A DNA stretch of 5,417 nucleotides, taken from positions 1-5,417 of the forward strand of contig WAQS01000216.1 of assembly GCA_015520115.1 (NCBI GenBank). The letters are read 5' to 3'. The DNA comes from Ferroglobus sp. GTDB taxonomy: Archaea; Halobacteriota; Archaeoglobi; Archaeoglobales; Archaeoglobaceae. The notes beneath the pieces were generated by a model that ran no database searches, was not told the origin of the DNA, and saw only the letters and a list, made by a program, of their open reading frames with translations. Positions within the stretch are counted from its first letter, which is position 1; every line of letters begins with the position of its first letter. The position numbers and the translations under genes were made by a program. Of this stretch, positions 1 through 5,417 are shown one piece after another.

Positions 1-706
1 CCGGAGGACCGTAGAGGAGGACTCCTTTCGGCGGCTCTATTCCGAGCCTTTGGAATATTTCCGGATACTTGAGCGGAAGTTCTATAACTTCTCTGACTTT
101 CTGAAGCTCCTCCTTGAGTCCACCTATATCTTCGTAAGTAACTCCAGCCTTTCCAAACCTTTCGAAACCTTTAACCGGTCGTTCTCTGAAGACGACGTGA
201 GTCTGATCGTCTATTATCACCGCTCCCTTCGGTTCAGTTTTAACGGCAACGAGGACTGTAGCCTGATTCTGCGTGTACTTTCCGAAGCCCGTAAAAGCCG
301 GAGCTCCGACGATCGGAACGAGATCTCCTTCCATAACGGGTCTTTTAAGTAGTTGATGCTTCAGATACTCTCCAATATCAGCTCCGTAGATTTTGAAATC
401 AAGCTTTTTTAGAGGAGCAAGGATGACTTGCCTCGCTATTGAATACTCCGCTTTTCTAACCTTAACGGTATCTCCTATATTCACTCCGGCATTTTCCCTT
501 ATAAAGCGATCTATTCTTATTATTCCTCTCCCCCAATCTCTTTTTGGAGCCCTCCAGACTTTAGCGACCGTTTTTCTTCTTCCCTCAATCTCTATTATGT
601 CGCCGGGAGATATATTTAGCCTGAACATTGATTCGGGATCGAGCCTTGCTATGCCTCTTCCAGAGTCACTGGGGTAAGCTTGATTAACTTTGAGTAGCAG
701 TTCCAT
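1..706 (-). CDS. Cdc48/VCP-like AAA ATPase, N-terminal part (runs off the left edge)
   Basis: This is the archaeal Cdc48 (VAT/p97-like) ATPase, a cytoplasmic hexameric unfoldase that extracts and unfolds proteins. Reading the minus strand from the ATG at 706-704 gives 235 open codons with no stop. The N-terminal double-psi barrel begins with [17 protein letters not shown] (about residues 8-24), a hallmark of the family. The second N-domain half follows to about residue 175. The D1 AAA domain starts at [11 protein letters not shown] (191-201) and continues to GVLLYGPP, where the window cuts the Walker A motif (GPPGTGKT in the family). Full-length family members are roughly 730-810 residues, so about two thirds lie outside. 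No Shine-Dalgarno site precedes the ATG, and a TATA-like element about 27 bp upstream suggests a leaderless mRNA. It is divergent from larC. Plus-strand ORFs inside this stretch are shadows of it. The identification is very secure; paralogue choice is not possible from this fragment. Confidence 0.95.
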   Translation of the reverse strand, partial: MELLLKVNQAYPSDSGRGIARLDPESMFRLNISPGDIIEIEGRRKTVAKVWRAPKRDWGRGIIRIDRFIRENAGVNIGDTVKVRKAEYSIARQVILAPLKKLDFKIYGADIGEYLKHQLLKRPVMEGDLVPIVGAPAFTGFGKYTQNQATVLVAVKTEPKGAVIIDDQTHVVFRERPVKGFERFGKAGVTYEDIGGLKEELQKVREVIELPLKYPEIFQRLGIEPPKGVLLYGPP

Positions 707-728
707 GATTAAAGTAAAAGCTTTAGAA

Positions 729-738
729 GATAAAAAGT
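729..738 (-). promoter_or_regulatory. Possible TATA element for the cdc48-like gene
   Basis: On the minus strand the sequence reads CTTTTTATC, centred about 27 bp upstream of the ATG at 706. This is the usual distance from an archaeal TATA box to the transcription start, so the mRNA would begin at or next to the start codon. That fits the absence of a Shine-Dalgarno site. The match to the TATA consensus is only moderate. The plus-strand promoter of larC must lie in the same 43-bp gap or inside the start of the cdc48-like gene; I see no convincing TATA box for it. Confidence 0.4.
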
Positions 739-749
739 CTTGTGGTAGC

Positions 750-1892
750 ATGAGAATTGCCGTAATTGACGCTTTCAATGGTGCAAGTGGAAACATGATT
801 ATAGGAGCACTCTATGATGAGGTAATTCAGAGGGAGGATATCGAAAAAATCGTCGATGAGTTAAACCTTGAGGTTGAATACAAAATTGAGAGGGTCGTTA
901 AAAAAGGAATAACATCAAACCTCGTCAGAGTGAAGAGCGAAACTAAGGAGAGAAGTTTCAAAGAAGTTGTAGAGCTCGTCGAAAGTTCGAGGCTTGACGA
1001 GAGAGTAAAAAAGGAAGTTATAAAAATTTTTGAAAGACTTGCGAAAGCCGAGGGAAAAGTTCACGGAAGAGATTACAAAAAGGCGAAATTCCACGAAGTG
1101 GGAAGCGACGACGCTATTTTCGACATCATCCTTTCAGCACTCGGCTTTCTAAGGCTGAGAGAAAGAGGTTACAGAATTTACACGAACAGAGTCAGAACCG
1201 GAGTGGGATTCGTGGAATTCACCCACGGAAAGTATCCATCTCCAGCTCCAGCAACTTTAGAAATTCTCGCGAATTCGAAAATTGAGGTTCTTATGGAAGG
1301 TGAGGGAGAACTTCTAACTCCGACAGCAGCCGCAATTTTAGCTCACTTCTCGGAAGGAACGTTTAAAAACTCTTTTAAAATTAACAAAATTTTGTACGGA
1401 GCTGGAGAGAAAGAAACGGAGGTTCCGAACGTTCTAAGGATAATACTTGGAGAAGCCAAGATTCACGACAGGATTGTAGTAGTTGAAACCAACGTTGATG
1501 ACCTCTCTCCTGAATATCTAAGCTACGCTGTTGAAAAGCTTTCAGAGATGAGCCATGACGTTTACGTTACTCCGGTTCTGATGAAGAAGGGTAGGCTCGG
1601 AAGTTTGCTTTCAGCGATAGTCAGTTACGATAAAGCCGAAGAGGTTGCGGAAAAGATGATGGAGTTAACTGGCTCTCTTGGAGTTAGGATACTTCCTGTG
1701 GAGCACAGGTTGAAAGCCTACAGAGAAGTCAAAGAAATTAAAGTGAAGATTAACGAGAGAGAATATAGAGTTAGGGTGAAGGTGTCCGACTACAGAATTA
1801 AACCGGAGTACGAAGACGTTAAGAGGATTTGCGAAGCCGAGAATTTATCTCCCGAAGAGGTTTATAAGAGGATCATGAAGGTGATTGAATGA
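750..1892 (+). CDS. larC: LarC-family nickel insertion protein (DUF111)
   Basis: LarC inserts nickel, with CTP, into the pyridinium-bisthiocarboxylate mononucleotide that becomes the nickel-pincer cofactor of lactate racemase-like (LarA) enzymes. The 380-residue product has the family landmarks in order: [11 protein letters not shown] (6-16), HEVGSDDA (115-122), [10 protein letters not shown] (from 162), a [12 protein letters not shown] block, [24 protein letters not shown] (from 246), MKKGR (278-282) and SLGVR (309-313). The length is normal, and it is one ORF, unlike the frameshifted larC1/larC2 of Lactiplantibacillus plantarum. I chose the ATG at 750 because the conserved N terminus MRIAVIDAF starts there. 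Upstream in-frame ATGs at 690 and 705 would overlap the divergent gene and add unconserved residues. Compared with the common DAFSGISGDM, the first motif has Asn for Ser and Asn for Asp. No larA, larB or larE is in the window, so the client enzyme is unknown. It overlaps radB by 4 bp. Confidence 0.88.
   Translation: MRIAVIDAFNGASGNMIIGALYDEVIQREDIEKIVDELNLEVEYKIERVVKKGITSNLVRVKSETKERSFKEVVELVESSRLDERVKKEVIKIFERLAKAEGKVHGRDYKKAKFHEVGSDDAIFDIILSALGFLRLRERGYRIYTNRVRTGVGFVEFTHGKYPSPAPATLEILANSKIEVLMEGEGELLTPTAAAILAHFSEGTFKNSFKINKILYGAGEKETEVPNVLRIILGEAKIHDRIVVVETNVDDLSPEYLSYAVEKLSEMSHDVYVTPVLMKKGRLGSLLSAIVSYDKAEEVAEKMMELTGSLGVRILPVEHRLKAYREVKEIKVKINEREYRVRVKVSDYRIKPEYEDVKRICEAENLSPEEVYKRIMKVIE
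1880..1885 (+). promoter_or_regulatory. Shine-Dalgarno site for radB, inside larC
   Basis: GGTGAT, complementary to the archaeal 16S 3' end (part of AGGAGGTGAT), ends 3 nt before the ATG at 1889. It lies in the last codons of larC and supports both the chosen radB start and translation of radB from a shared larC-radB transcript. Confidence 0.55.
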
Positions 1893-2554
1893 AAAAGCTT
1901 CCAACCGGAAGCTTGTGCATTGATTCTCTGCTCAGCGGCGGTGTTGAAACCGGAACTATAACTCAGATCTACGGAGTAAGCGGAAGCGGAAAAACTTCCC
2001 TCTGCCTCATGCTTACCTACAACACCGTCAGAAGGTTTGGAAAAGCCGTTTACATCGACACAGAAGGATTATCTCCAGAGAGAGTCAATCAGATTTTTGA
2101 AGATAAGAGCGTTCTCAATGACGTTTACATCTACGACGTTTACGATTTTAAAATGCAGAGCGTGGCGGTAAGAGAGGTTGCTAAGCTGTGCGAAAAGGAA
2201 AGAGATGTCGTGTTGATAGTCGTCGATTCTCTTACTTCTCTGTACAGAAGCGAGTTGGAAGATGAGGAGAAGCAGATAAAGGCGAAGAGAGAACTCATTT
2301 CCCAGCTAACGCTTCTGCTTGGAATCGCAAGAAAACACGATTTGGCTGTAGTTTTTACAAATCAGATGTTCACAGATGTTAGAAACGGGATGGACAAGCC
2401 TTTAGGCGGACCGAGCGTTGATCACCTTTCAAAAACCATAATATCTTTGGAGAAAATCAACGGAAAAAGGATTGCGAGGCTTATAAAGCACAGATCGAAA
2501 GAAGAAGGAGCCTTTTGCGAATTCAAAATAACTGATAGGGGCATAGAGCCTTAA
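1889..2554 (+). CDS. radB: DNA repair and recombination protein RadB
   Basis: RadB is the short euryarchaeal paralogue of the RadA/Rad51 recombinase, thought to assist or modulate RadA in homologous recombination rather than catalyse strand exchange strongly itself. The 221-residue product is just the ATPase core, without the N-terminal helix-hairpin-helix domain of RadA, which is the expected size and layout for RadB. Walker A is GVSGSGKT at residues 29-36. Walker B is VVLIVVD, ending at Asp113 and followed by SLTSLYR. The NQM motif at 158-160 starts the DNA-binding loop region, and GGPSVDHLSKTI follows, typical of RadB. The start at 1889 forms an ATGA overlap with the larC stop and has a GGTGAT site, so the two genes are probably translationally coupled. 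A T-rich tract follows the stop codon. The identification is secure; the functional link with larC is not evident. Confidence 0.93.
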   Translation: MKKLPTGSLCIDSLLSGGVETGTITQIYGVSGSGKTSLCLMLTYNTVRRFGKAVYIDTEGLSPERVNQIFEDKSVLNDVYIYDVYDFKMQSVAVREVAKLCEKERDVVLIVVDSLTSLYRSELEDEEKQIKAKRELISQLTLLLGIARKHDLAVVFTNQMFTDVRNGMDKPLGGPSVDHLSKTIISLEKINGKRIARLIKHRSKEEGAFCEFKITDRGIEP

Positions 2555-2555
2555 G

Positions 2556-2592
2556 TTTTTTCATGACTTTGCTGTCTTTTTGGTGATCTTTT
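2556..2592 (+). terminator. T-rich terminator of the larC-radB transcript
   Basis: A T6 run starts two bases after the radB stop (2556-2561), followed by T5 at 2577-2581 and T4 at 2589-2592. Archaeal RNA polymerase terminates at such successive oligo-T tracts without needing a hairpin, and I see no strong stem here. The location at the end of an operon fits. Confidence 0.5.
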
Positions 2593-2841
2593 CTGACGTT
2601 GATTTCTCACCTTCGTTAAATGATGAGAGACTCTTGTTAAATTCACATCCGGAAAGCCCAAGAGCTATCCTCCAGTTTTTGATCTCAATCCGGTTGCTAT
2701 TTCCCTAAAATTTCAAATATCTATTCCCTTGTTAGCAAGCTCAGCAGTTCCATTTTAGCCTTCAACAAAACCAATCAGATCCTTCCAAAACTTGATTTGA
2801 CTGAAAACTTTGAGCGATAACACACATCTTTGCTTTCTAAA
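2593..2841. other. Gene-free stretch between radB and the ilvB promoter
   Basis: I find no supportable gene here. Base composition is more AT-rich and less purine-biased on the plus strand than in the flanking genes. Short open stretches exist, for example a 47-codon stop-free minus-strand run between about 2561 and 2704, but it has no ATG, GTG or TTG start and no recognisable motif. Other frames are broken by stops at about chance frequency. It could be simple spacer or an old decayed insertion; the sequence alone does not decide. Confidence 0.5.
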
Positions 2842-2859
2842 CCAAAAACTATTTAAATA
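2842..2859 (+). promoter_or_regulatory. BRE/TATA promoter of the ilvBN operon
   Basis: An A-rich BRE-like element (CCAAAAAC, 2842-2849) is followed directly by the TATA box TATTTAAATA (2850-2859), a near-ideal archaeal core promoter and a perfect 10-bp palindrome. Its centre at about 2855 predicts initiation roughly 25-27 bp downstream, at 2880-2882. That is exactly the ATG of the leader ORF and 73-75 nt before the ilvB ATG. No clear repressor operator such as an Lrp-type palindrome is seen around it. Confidence 0.8.
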
Positions 2860-2880
2860 CCCCTCTCGAAGGAAAAGGCA

Positions 2881-2925
2881 ATGCAAACAAAGTTGAGTTT
2901 GCCATCTATTGTAGTAGTATGCTGA
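2881..2925 (+). CDS. Candidate branched-chain amino acid leader peptide (14 aa) upstream of ilvB
   Basis: A short ORF, MQTKLSLPSIVVVC followed by TGA, begins at the predicted transcription start, so it would be translated from the very 5' end of a leaderless mRNA. Six of its 14 residues are Leu (5, 7), Ile (10) and Val (11-13), the products of the pathway whose first enzyme is encoded next. The Ile-Val-Val-Val run lies just before the stop, as in bacterial ilv and leu attenuator peptides, and the three valines all use GTA. The stop codon is followed at once by T5 (2926-2930). The likely role is cis-regulatory: ribosome speed over codons 10-13 would report the supply of charged Val- and Ile-tRNA. 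The ORF, its composition and position are seen directly; the regulatory role is inferred, and the direction and mechanism (termination at the T tract or coupling to ilvB translation) are not settled. A chance ORF is possible but composition and placement argue against it. Confidence 0.62.
   Translation: MQTKLSLPSIVVVC
2883..2902 (+). promoter_or_regulatory. Hairpin at the 5' end of the leader RNA
   Basis: GCAAAC (2883-2888) is perfectly complementary to GTTTGC (2897-2902), giving a 6-bp stem with an 8-nt loop. It lies entirely within the leader ORF and begins at the G of its ATG, so a translating ribosome would melt it. Its stability at high growth temperature is uncertain. Confidence 0.4.
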
Positions 2926-2939
2926 TTTTTCTCAGGTAG
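2919..2939 (+). CDS. Second micro-ORF (MLIFLR) overlapping the leader peptide stop
   Basis: ATG at 2919 opens a six-codon ORF, MLIFLR-TAG, in the +2 frame relative to the leader peptide, overlapping its last 7 nt. It also contains Leu, Ile and Leu, and it spans the T5 tract. Its stop ends 15 nt before the ilvB ATG, so ribosomes finishing the first leader could reinitiate here and then at ilvB. It has no Shine-Dalgarno site of its own and is short enough to be chance; I list it because of its position and composition. Confidence 0.22.
   Translation: MLIFLR
2922..2935 (+). promoter_or_regulatory. Possible attenuator site: short inverted repeat with T5 tract
   Basis: CTGA (2922-2925, containing the leader TGA stop) can pair with TCAG (2932-2935) around a loop that contains T5. 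Archaeal termination depends on the U tract more than on a stem, so the T5 immediately behind the leader stop could be an intrinsic termination or pause site whose use depends on the following ribosome. A second T5 lies at 2950-2954 just before the ilvB ATG. A 4-bp stem alone would be weak in a thermophile. Confidence 0.3.
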
Positions 2940-2943
2940 TTGT

Positions 2944-2950
2944 GGGTGGT
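2944..2950 (+). promoter_or_regulatory. Partial Shine-Dalgarno site for ilvB
   Basis: GGGTGGT lies 4 nt before the ATG at 2955 and matches the GGTGAT part of the archaeal Shine-Dalgarno with one mismatch. It favours the ATG at 2955 over the in-frame TTG at 2940, which would place this site within the coding sequence. Confidence 0.4.
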
Positions 2951-2954
2951 TTTT

Positions 2955-4619
2955 ATGAGGGCTGCCGACGCTATTGTCAAAGCCTTGGAGAAGGAAGGTG
3001 TGAAGCACATTTTCGGAATACCCGGAGGAGCGATAATCGAAGTGTACGATGCTCTTTTCGATTCGGAGATCATGCACGTGCTCACGAGACATGAGCAGGC
3101 TGCTGTGCATGCGGCTGACGGCTACGCGAGAGCTACTGGAAGAGTTGGTGTTGCATTCGCCACCTCCGGACCGGGAGCAACCAACACTGTGACTGGCATA
3201 GCGACAGCCTACATGGATTCGTCACCAGTCATAGTCATGACCGGACAAGTGCCAAGGAGCTTGATCGGCAACGACGCTTTTCAGGAGGCAGACATAACCG
3301 GAATAACCATGCCAATCACGAAGCACAACTACCTCGTTACCGACGAAAAAGAACTTCTCAGAATAATTAAGGAGGCTTTTCACATAGCAAAAACCGGAAG
3401 ACCTGGACCAGTTTTAATAGATCTTCCGAAGGATGTTACAATAGCGGATATAGAGTTCAACTACCCGGAGAAAGTTGAGCTTCCCGGATACAAGCCGAAG
3501 TACACCGGACACCCGAGGCAGATAAAGAGAGCTGCTGAACTGATAATGAAGGCTGAGCGACCGATAATTTTAGCCGGAGGTGGAGTGATTCATTCCAACG
3601 CTTCCGAAGAGTTGGTCAAGCTTGCCGAAACAATTCCGGCTTTCGTCGTCACGAGTTTGATGGGGAAGGGTGCAATTCCCGAAACTCATCCTCTGAGTTT
3701 GGGATTTATAGGAATGCATGGAGCTAAGTATGCTAACTACGCAATTCAGGAGTCAGATCTGATAATTGCTGTGGGAGTGAGATTCTCCGACAGAACCACG
3801 GGAAAAGTTAGCAGCTTCGCTCCTAATGCCAAGATAATCCACATAGACATAGATCCGGCTGAGATCGGAAAGAACGTTAGAGTCGACGTTCCAATAGTTG
3901 GAGACGCAAAGCTCGTTTTGAGGGAACTGATAAAGCACATTCAGTACAAAAGAAGGAAGGAGTGGGAAGACAAAGTGAACGAGTGGAGGAGAAAGTACCC
4001 GCTGAGATATAAGAGAGACGGAAAGCTCAAGCCCCAGTATGTGATAGAAAAACTTTACGAATTGGCTCCTGATGCGATAGTCACGACTGAAGTTGGACAA
4101 AACCAGATGTGGGCTGCTCAGTACTTTAAAGTTAAGTATCCGAGGCAGTTCATAACTTCCGGCGGACTTGGGACGATGGGATTCGGTTTTCCGGCTGCAA
4201 TAGGCGTTAAAACCGCTTTTCCGGACAAAACCGTCGTCGATATTGCCGGAGACGGAAGCTTTCTTATGAACATTCAGGAGCTCGCCACCTGCGTCGATTA
4301 CGGAATCGACGTGAAGGTATTCATACTGAACAACGCGTTCCTCGGAATGGTGAGGCAGTGGCAGCAGCTGTTCTACGATGAGAGGTATTCGCAGACGTGT
4401 CTGCTCTGCAAGGAGATGAGCTTCGAAAAGATTGCTGAAGGATTTGGGGCTGTGGGAATAACAGTTGAAAGAGAAAGCGAGGTTGAAGACGCTATCAAAG
4501 AAGCTTTGAGCATCGACGCCCCGGTTGTTGTCGACTTCAGAGTTGACAGGCTCGAAAACGTTTATCCGATGGTTCCCGCTGGAGCGGCTTTAAACGAGAT
4601 CATTGACGAGGAGGTGTAG
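2955..4619 (+). CDS. ilvB: Acetolactate synthase, large (catalytic) subunit
   Basis: This thiamine-diphosphate enzyme condenses two pyruvates to 2-acetolactate, or pyruvate with 2-ketobutyrate to 2-aceto-2-hydroxybutyrate. It is the first shared step to valine, leucine and isoleucine. The 554-residue product is full length. The PYR domain carries [14 protein letters not shown] (21-34) and the catalytic Glu47 in [25 protein letters not shown] follows, then [18 protein letters not shown], a central FAD-associated domain, and a PP domain with the ThDP/Mg motif GDGSF (432-436) to NN (459-460). Trp469 in GMVRQWQ matches the residue that gives preference for 2-ketobutyrate. The C terminus has the usual [11 protein letters not shown]. 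The ATG at 2955 matches the family N terminus. A CLLC sequence at 482-485 is unusual. It starts 29 nt after a candidate leader peptide and is 2 nt from ilvN, its regulatory partner. Confidence 0.95.
   Translation: MRAADAIVKALEKEGVKHIFGIPGGAIIEVYDALFDSEIMHVLTRHEQAAVHAADGYARATGRVGVAFATSGPGATNTVTGIATAYMDSSPVIVMTGQVPRSLIGNDAFQEADITGITMPITKHNYLVTDEKELLRIIKEAFHIAKTGRPGPVLIDLPKDVTIADIEFNYPEKVELPGYKPKYTGHPRQIKRAAELIMKAERPIILAGGGVIHSNASEELVKLAETIPAFVVTSLMGKGAIPETHPLSLGFIGMHGAKYANYAIQESDLIIAVGVRFSDRTTGKVSSFAPNAKIIHIDIDPAEIGKNVRVDVPIVGDAKLVLRELIKHIQYKRRKEWEDKVNEWRRKYPLRYKRDGKLKPQYVIEKLYELAPDAIVTTEVGQNQMWAAQYFKVKYPRQFITSGGLGTMGFGFPAAIGVKTAFPDKTVVDIAGDGSFLMNIQELATCVDYGIDVKVFILNNAFLGMVRQWQQLFYDERYSQTCLLCKEMSFEKIAEGFGAVGITVERESEVEDAIKEALSIDAPVVVDFRVDRLENVYPMVPAGAALNEIIDEEV
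4608..4616 (+). promoter_or_regulatory. Strong Shine-Dalgarno site for ilvN, inside the ilvB 3' end
   Basis: GAGGAGGTG, an almost complete match to the archaeal anti-Shine-Dalgarno, lies in the last codons of ilvB and ends 5 nt before the ilvN ATG. It is much stronger than the site of ilvB, and may help keep the small subunit in good supply relative to the large one. Confidence 0.75.
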
Positions 4620-4621
4620 CC

Positions 4622-5107
4622 ATGAGGCACACTCTTGCTGCTTTAGTTGAAAACAAGCCGGGAGTTCTGGCTAAGGTTGCGGGATTGTTCAGGAGGAGAG
4701 GTTTTAACATAGAAAGCCTGGCTGTGGGAATTACTGAGAAGCCTCAGATTTCAAGGATGACGATAGTCGTTGACGGTGATGATAAGACGATAGAGCAGGT
4801 TACGAAGCAGTTAAACAAGCTGATAGAGGTTTTGAAGGTAAGCGATGTTACAAAGAATGCCGTTGAAAGGGAGCTCGCTTTAATTAAGGTTAACGCTACT
4901 CCCCAAACAAGGGGAGAGATAATTGAGATAGCGAACATCTTCAGAGGTAGAATAGTTGATGTAGCAAGGGACAGCTTTATAATAGAAATTACCGGGGATG
5001 AAGAGAAGATAAACGCTTTCATTGATTTAATGAGGCAGTACGGGATAAAAGAAGTAGCAAGGACCGGAAAAATAGCAATGCAAAGGGGAAGCAAAGCTCT
5101 CGAATGA
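4622..5107 (+). CDS. ilvN: Acetolactate synthase, small (regulatory) subunit
   Basis: The regulatory subunit binds the IlvB catalytic dimer, activates it and confers feedback inhibition by valine. The 161-residue product matches E. coli IlvH in length and layout. An ACT domain (about 3-76) contains [21 protein letters not shown], then FNIESLAVG and SRMTIVV. The C-terminal ALS small-subunit domain starts near VEREL (81-85) and includes IFRGRIVDV (106-114). Gly14 and Asn29, at the same numbers as the IlvH residues whose mutation causes valine resistance, are both present, so valine inhibition is probably retained. It begins 2 nt after the ilvB stop behind a strong Shine-Dalgarno site. Its stop overlaps the start of the next gene by 4 bp (ATGA), so the three genes are almost certainly one transcript. 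E. coli has both ilvN and ilvH; the name ilvN is used here in its generic sense. Confidence 0.94.
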   Translation: MRHTLAALVENKPGVLAKVAGLFRRRGFNIESLAVGITEKPQISRMTIVVDGDDKTIEQVTKQLNKLIEVLKVSDVTKNAVERELALIKVNATPQTRGEIIEIANIFRGRIVDVARDSFIIEITGDEEKINAFIDLMRQYGIKEVARTGKIAMQRGSKALE

Positions 5108-5417
5108 CAGAATTCAACCCATTTTTAAAGAGCTGGAAGAAAGGCTTAAAGAGGGTTGCGATAGTCTATCCGAACAGATACGTCGGCGGAATTTCGAGTT
5201 TAGCCGTTCAAAGGCTATATTACGAAATAAATTCCTCCGAAAATTTTATTGCCGAGAGATTTTTCACAGACGTTTTCGAGGGATTAAGGAGTGTGGAGAG
5301 CGGAAGCGAACTGAAAAGCTTCGACGTAGCTTTGTTTACACTGCAGTATGAGGAGGATTACTTCAACGCCATTCAGATAATAAAGAGAAGCAAATTCTCC
5401 GGTGTGAAAATAGCCGG
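5104..5417 (+). CDS. Radical SAM protein with B12-binding-like N terminus, 5' part (runs off the right edge)
   Basis: The first 104 codons are present. [26 protein letters not shown] (about 23-48) resembles the N-terminal region of uncharacterised radical SAM proteins with a cobalamin-binding-like Rossmann domain, whose typical form is VALVYPxxYxVGMSxLGxQx[10 protein letters not shown] and then [22 protein letters not shown] fit the next conserved block, in which relatives have DFDIxGFSLQYELxYTN. The CxxxCxxC cluster that would prove the radical SAM domain lies beyond the window, so the call rests on the N-terminal block. The gene overlaps ilvN by 4 bp and is probably cotranscribed with ilvBN, but family members are not known components of branched-chain amino acid synthesis. 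No good Shine-Dalgarno site is seen, which fits translational coupling to ilvN. The substrate is unknown. Confidence 0.65.
   Translation, partial: MTEFNPFLKSWKKGLKRVAIVYPNRYVGGISSLAVQRLYYEINSSENFIAERFFTDVFEGLRSVESGSELKSFDVALFTLQYEEDYFNAIQIIKRSKFSGVKIA

Noticed and set aside
50..677. Two plus-strand ORFs of 100 and 94 codons opposite the cdc48-like gene
   Set aside because: They are antisense to a strongly conserved Cdc48 N-terminal region, have no recognisable motifs and no start signals.
690..749. N-terminal extension of LarC from ATG 690 or 705
   Set aside because: The extra residues do not resemble the family, and both starts fall in or on the divergent gene's start; the conserved MRIAVIDAF begins at 750.
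2561..2707. 47-codon open run on the minus strand (ending ...KITKKTAKS) after radB
   Set aside because: It lacks an ATG, GTG or TTG start, has no recognisable domain and ends next to the radB stop; chance or an old remnant.
2641..2820. Plus-strand frame ending ILPKLDLTENFER-stop
   Set aside because: No start codon, interrupted by a TGA near 2680, no homology recognised.
2665..2823. Minus-strand frame with protein-like stretches (NKGIDI, REIATGL) and a neighbouring frame reading YRSKFSVKSSF, suggestive of transposase remnants
   Set aside because: In-frame stops occur at about chance frequency, no frame holds together over more than about 25 codons, and no terminal inverted repeats or target duplications are visible.
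2940..2954. TTG at 2940 as the ilvB start
   Set aside because: It would add five residues not typical of the family; ATG at 2955 has a partial Shine-Dalgarno site and gives catalytic Glu at 47 as in E. coli numbering.
2842..2954. T-box or known metabolite riboswitch upstream of ilvB
   Set aside because: The leader is only about 74 nt, has no T-box signature and no recognisable riboswitch core.
2853..3110. 85-codon minus-strand ORF across the ilvB leader and 5' end
   Set aside because: Its end is antisense to the conserved IlvB N terminus, it runs over the ilvB promoter, and it has no motifs.
3746..4100. Minus-strand ORFs of 64 and 115 codons inside ilvB
   Set aside because: Antisense shadows of a full-length conserved gene.
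4744..5094. 116-codon minus-strand ORF inside ilvN
   Set aside because: Antisense shadow; the plus-strand IlvN is complete and conserved.

Overview
The window looks like a chromosomal segment of a thermophilic euryarchaeon, most likely of the Archaeoglobales. That placement is by overall feel of the proteins and is not verified. Support comes from a Cdc48-type AAA ATPase, a stand-alone RadB (a euryarchaeal RadA paralogue), AGA/AGG- and ATA-rich codon use, ATGA start/stop overlaps, GGAGGTG-type Shine-Dalgarno sites, and a clear archaeal BRE/TATA promoter.

Layout: (1) 1-706, minus strand: the N-terminal 235 codons of a Cdc48/VCP-like ATPase, cut by the window edge inside its Walker A motif. 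(2) A gap of about 43 bp divides it from a divergent plus-strand pair, larC (nickel insertion protein, 750-1892) and radB (1889-2554), which overlap by 4 bp. (3) 2555-2840 has T-rich tracts just after radB and then no gene I can support. (4) 2842-2954 is a promoter and short leader in front of the acetolactate synthase genes. (5) ilvB (2955-4619) and ilvN (4622-5107) encode the catalytic and regulatory subunits of the first common enzyme of branched-chain amino acid synthesis. (6) The start of a radical-SAM-type protein (5104 to the right edge) overlaps ilvN by 4 bp.

The most notable element is the ilvB leader. A strong TATA box (2850-2859) predicts transcription starting at about 2880-2882. 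Exactly there is an ATG opening a 14-codon ORF, MQTKLSLPSIVVVC-stop (2881-2925). It holds Leu, Leu, Ile and three consecutive Val, the end products of the pathway encoded just downstream. Its stop codon abuts a T5 tract within a small inverted repeat, and a second micro-ORF (MLIFLR-stop, 2919-2939) overlaps its end. This is the architecture of an amino-acid-sensing leader peptide (like ilv/leu attenuators in bacteria), but on an apparently leaderless archaeal transcript. The ORF, codons and promoter spacing are seen directly; the regulatory function is inferred.

Together, the right half is a branched-chain amino acid operon with two plausible layers of feedback: leader-peptide sensing of charged tRNA supply, and allosteric valine inhibition through IlvN, whose valine-site positions are conserved. 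The left half combines protein remodelling (Cdc48), nickel-pincer cofactor maturation (LarC) and recombination (RadB), with no obvious common theme.
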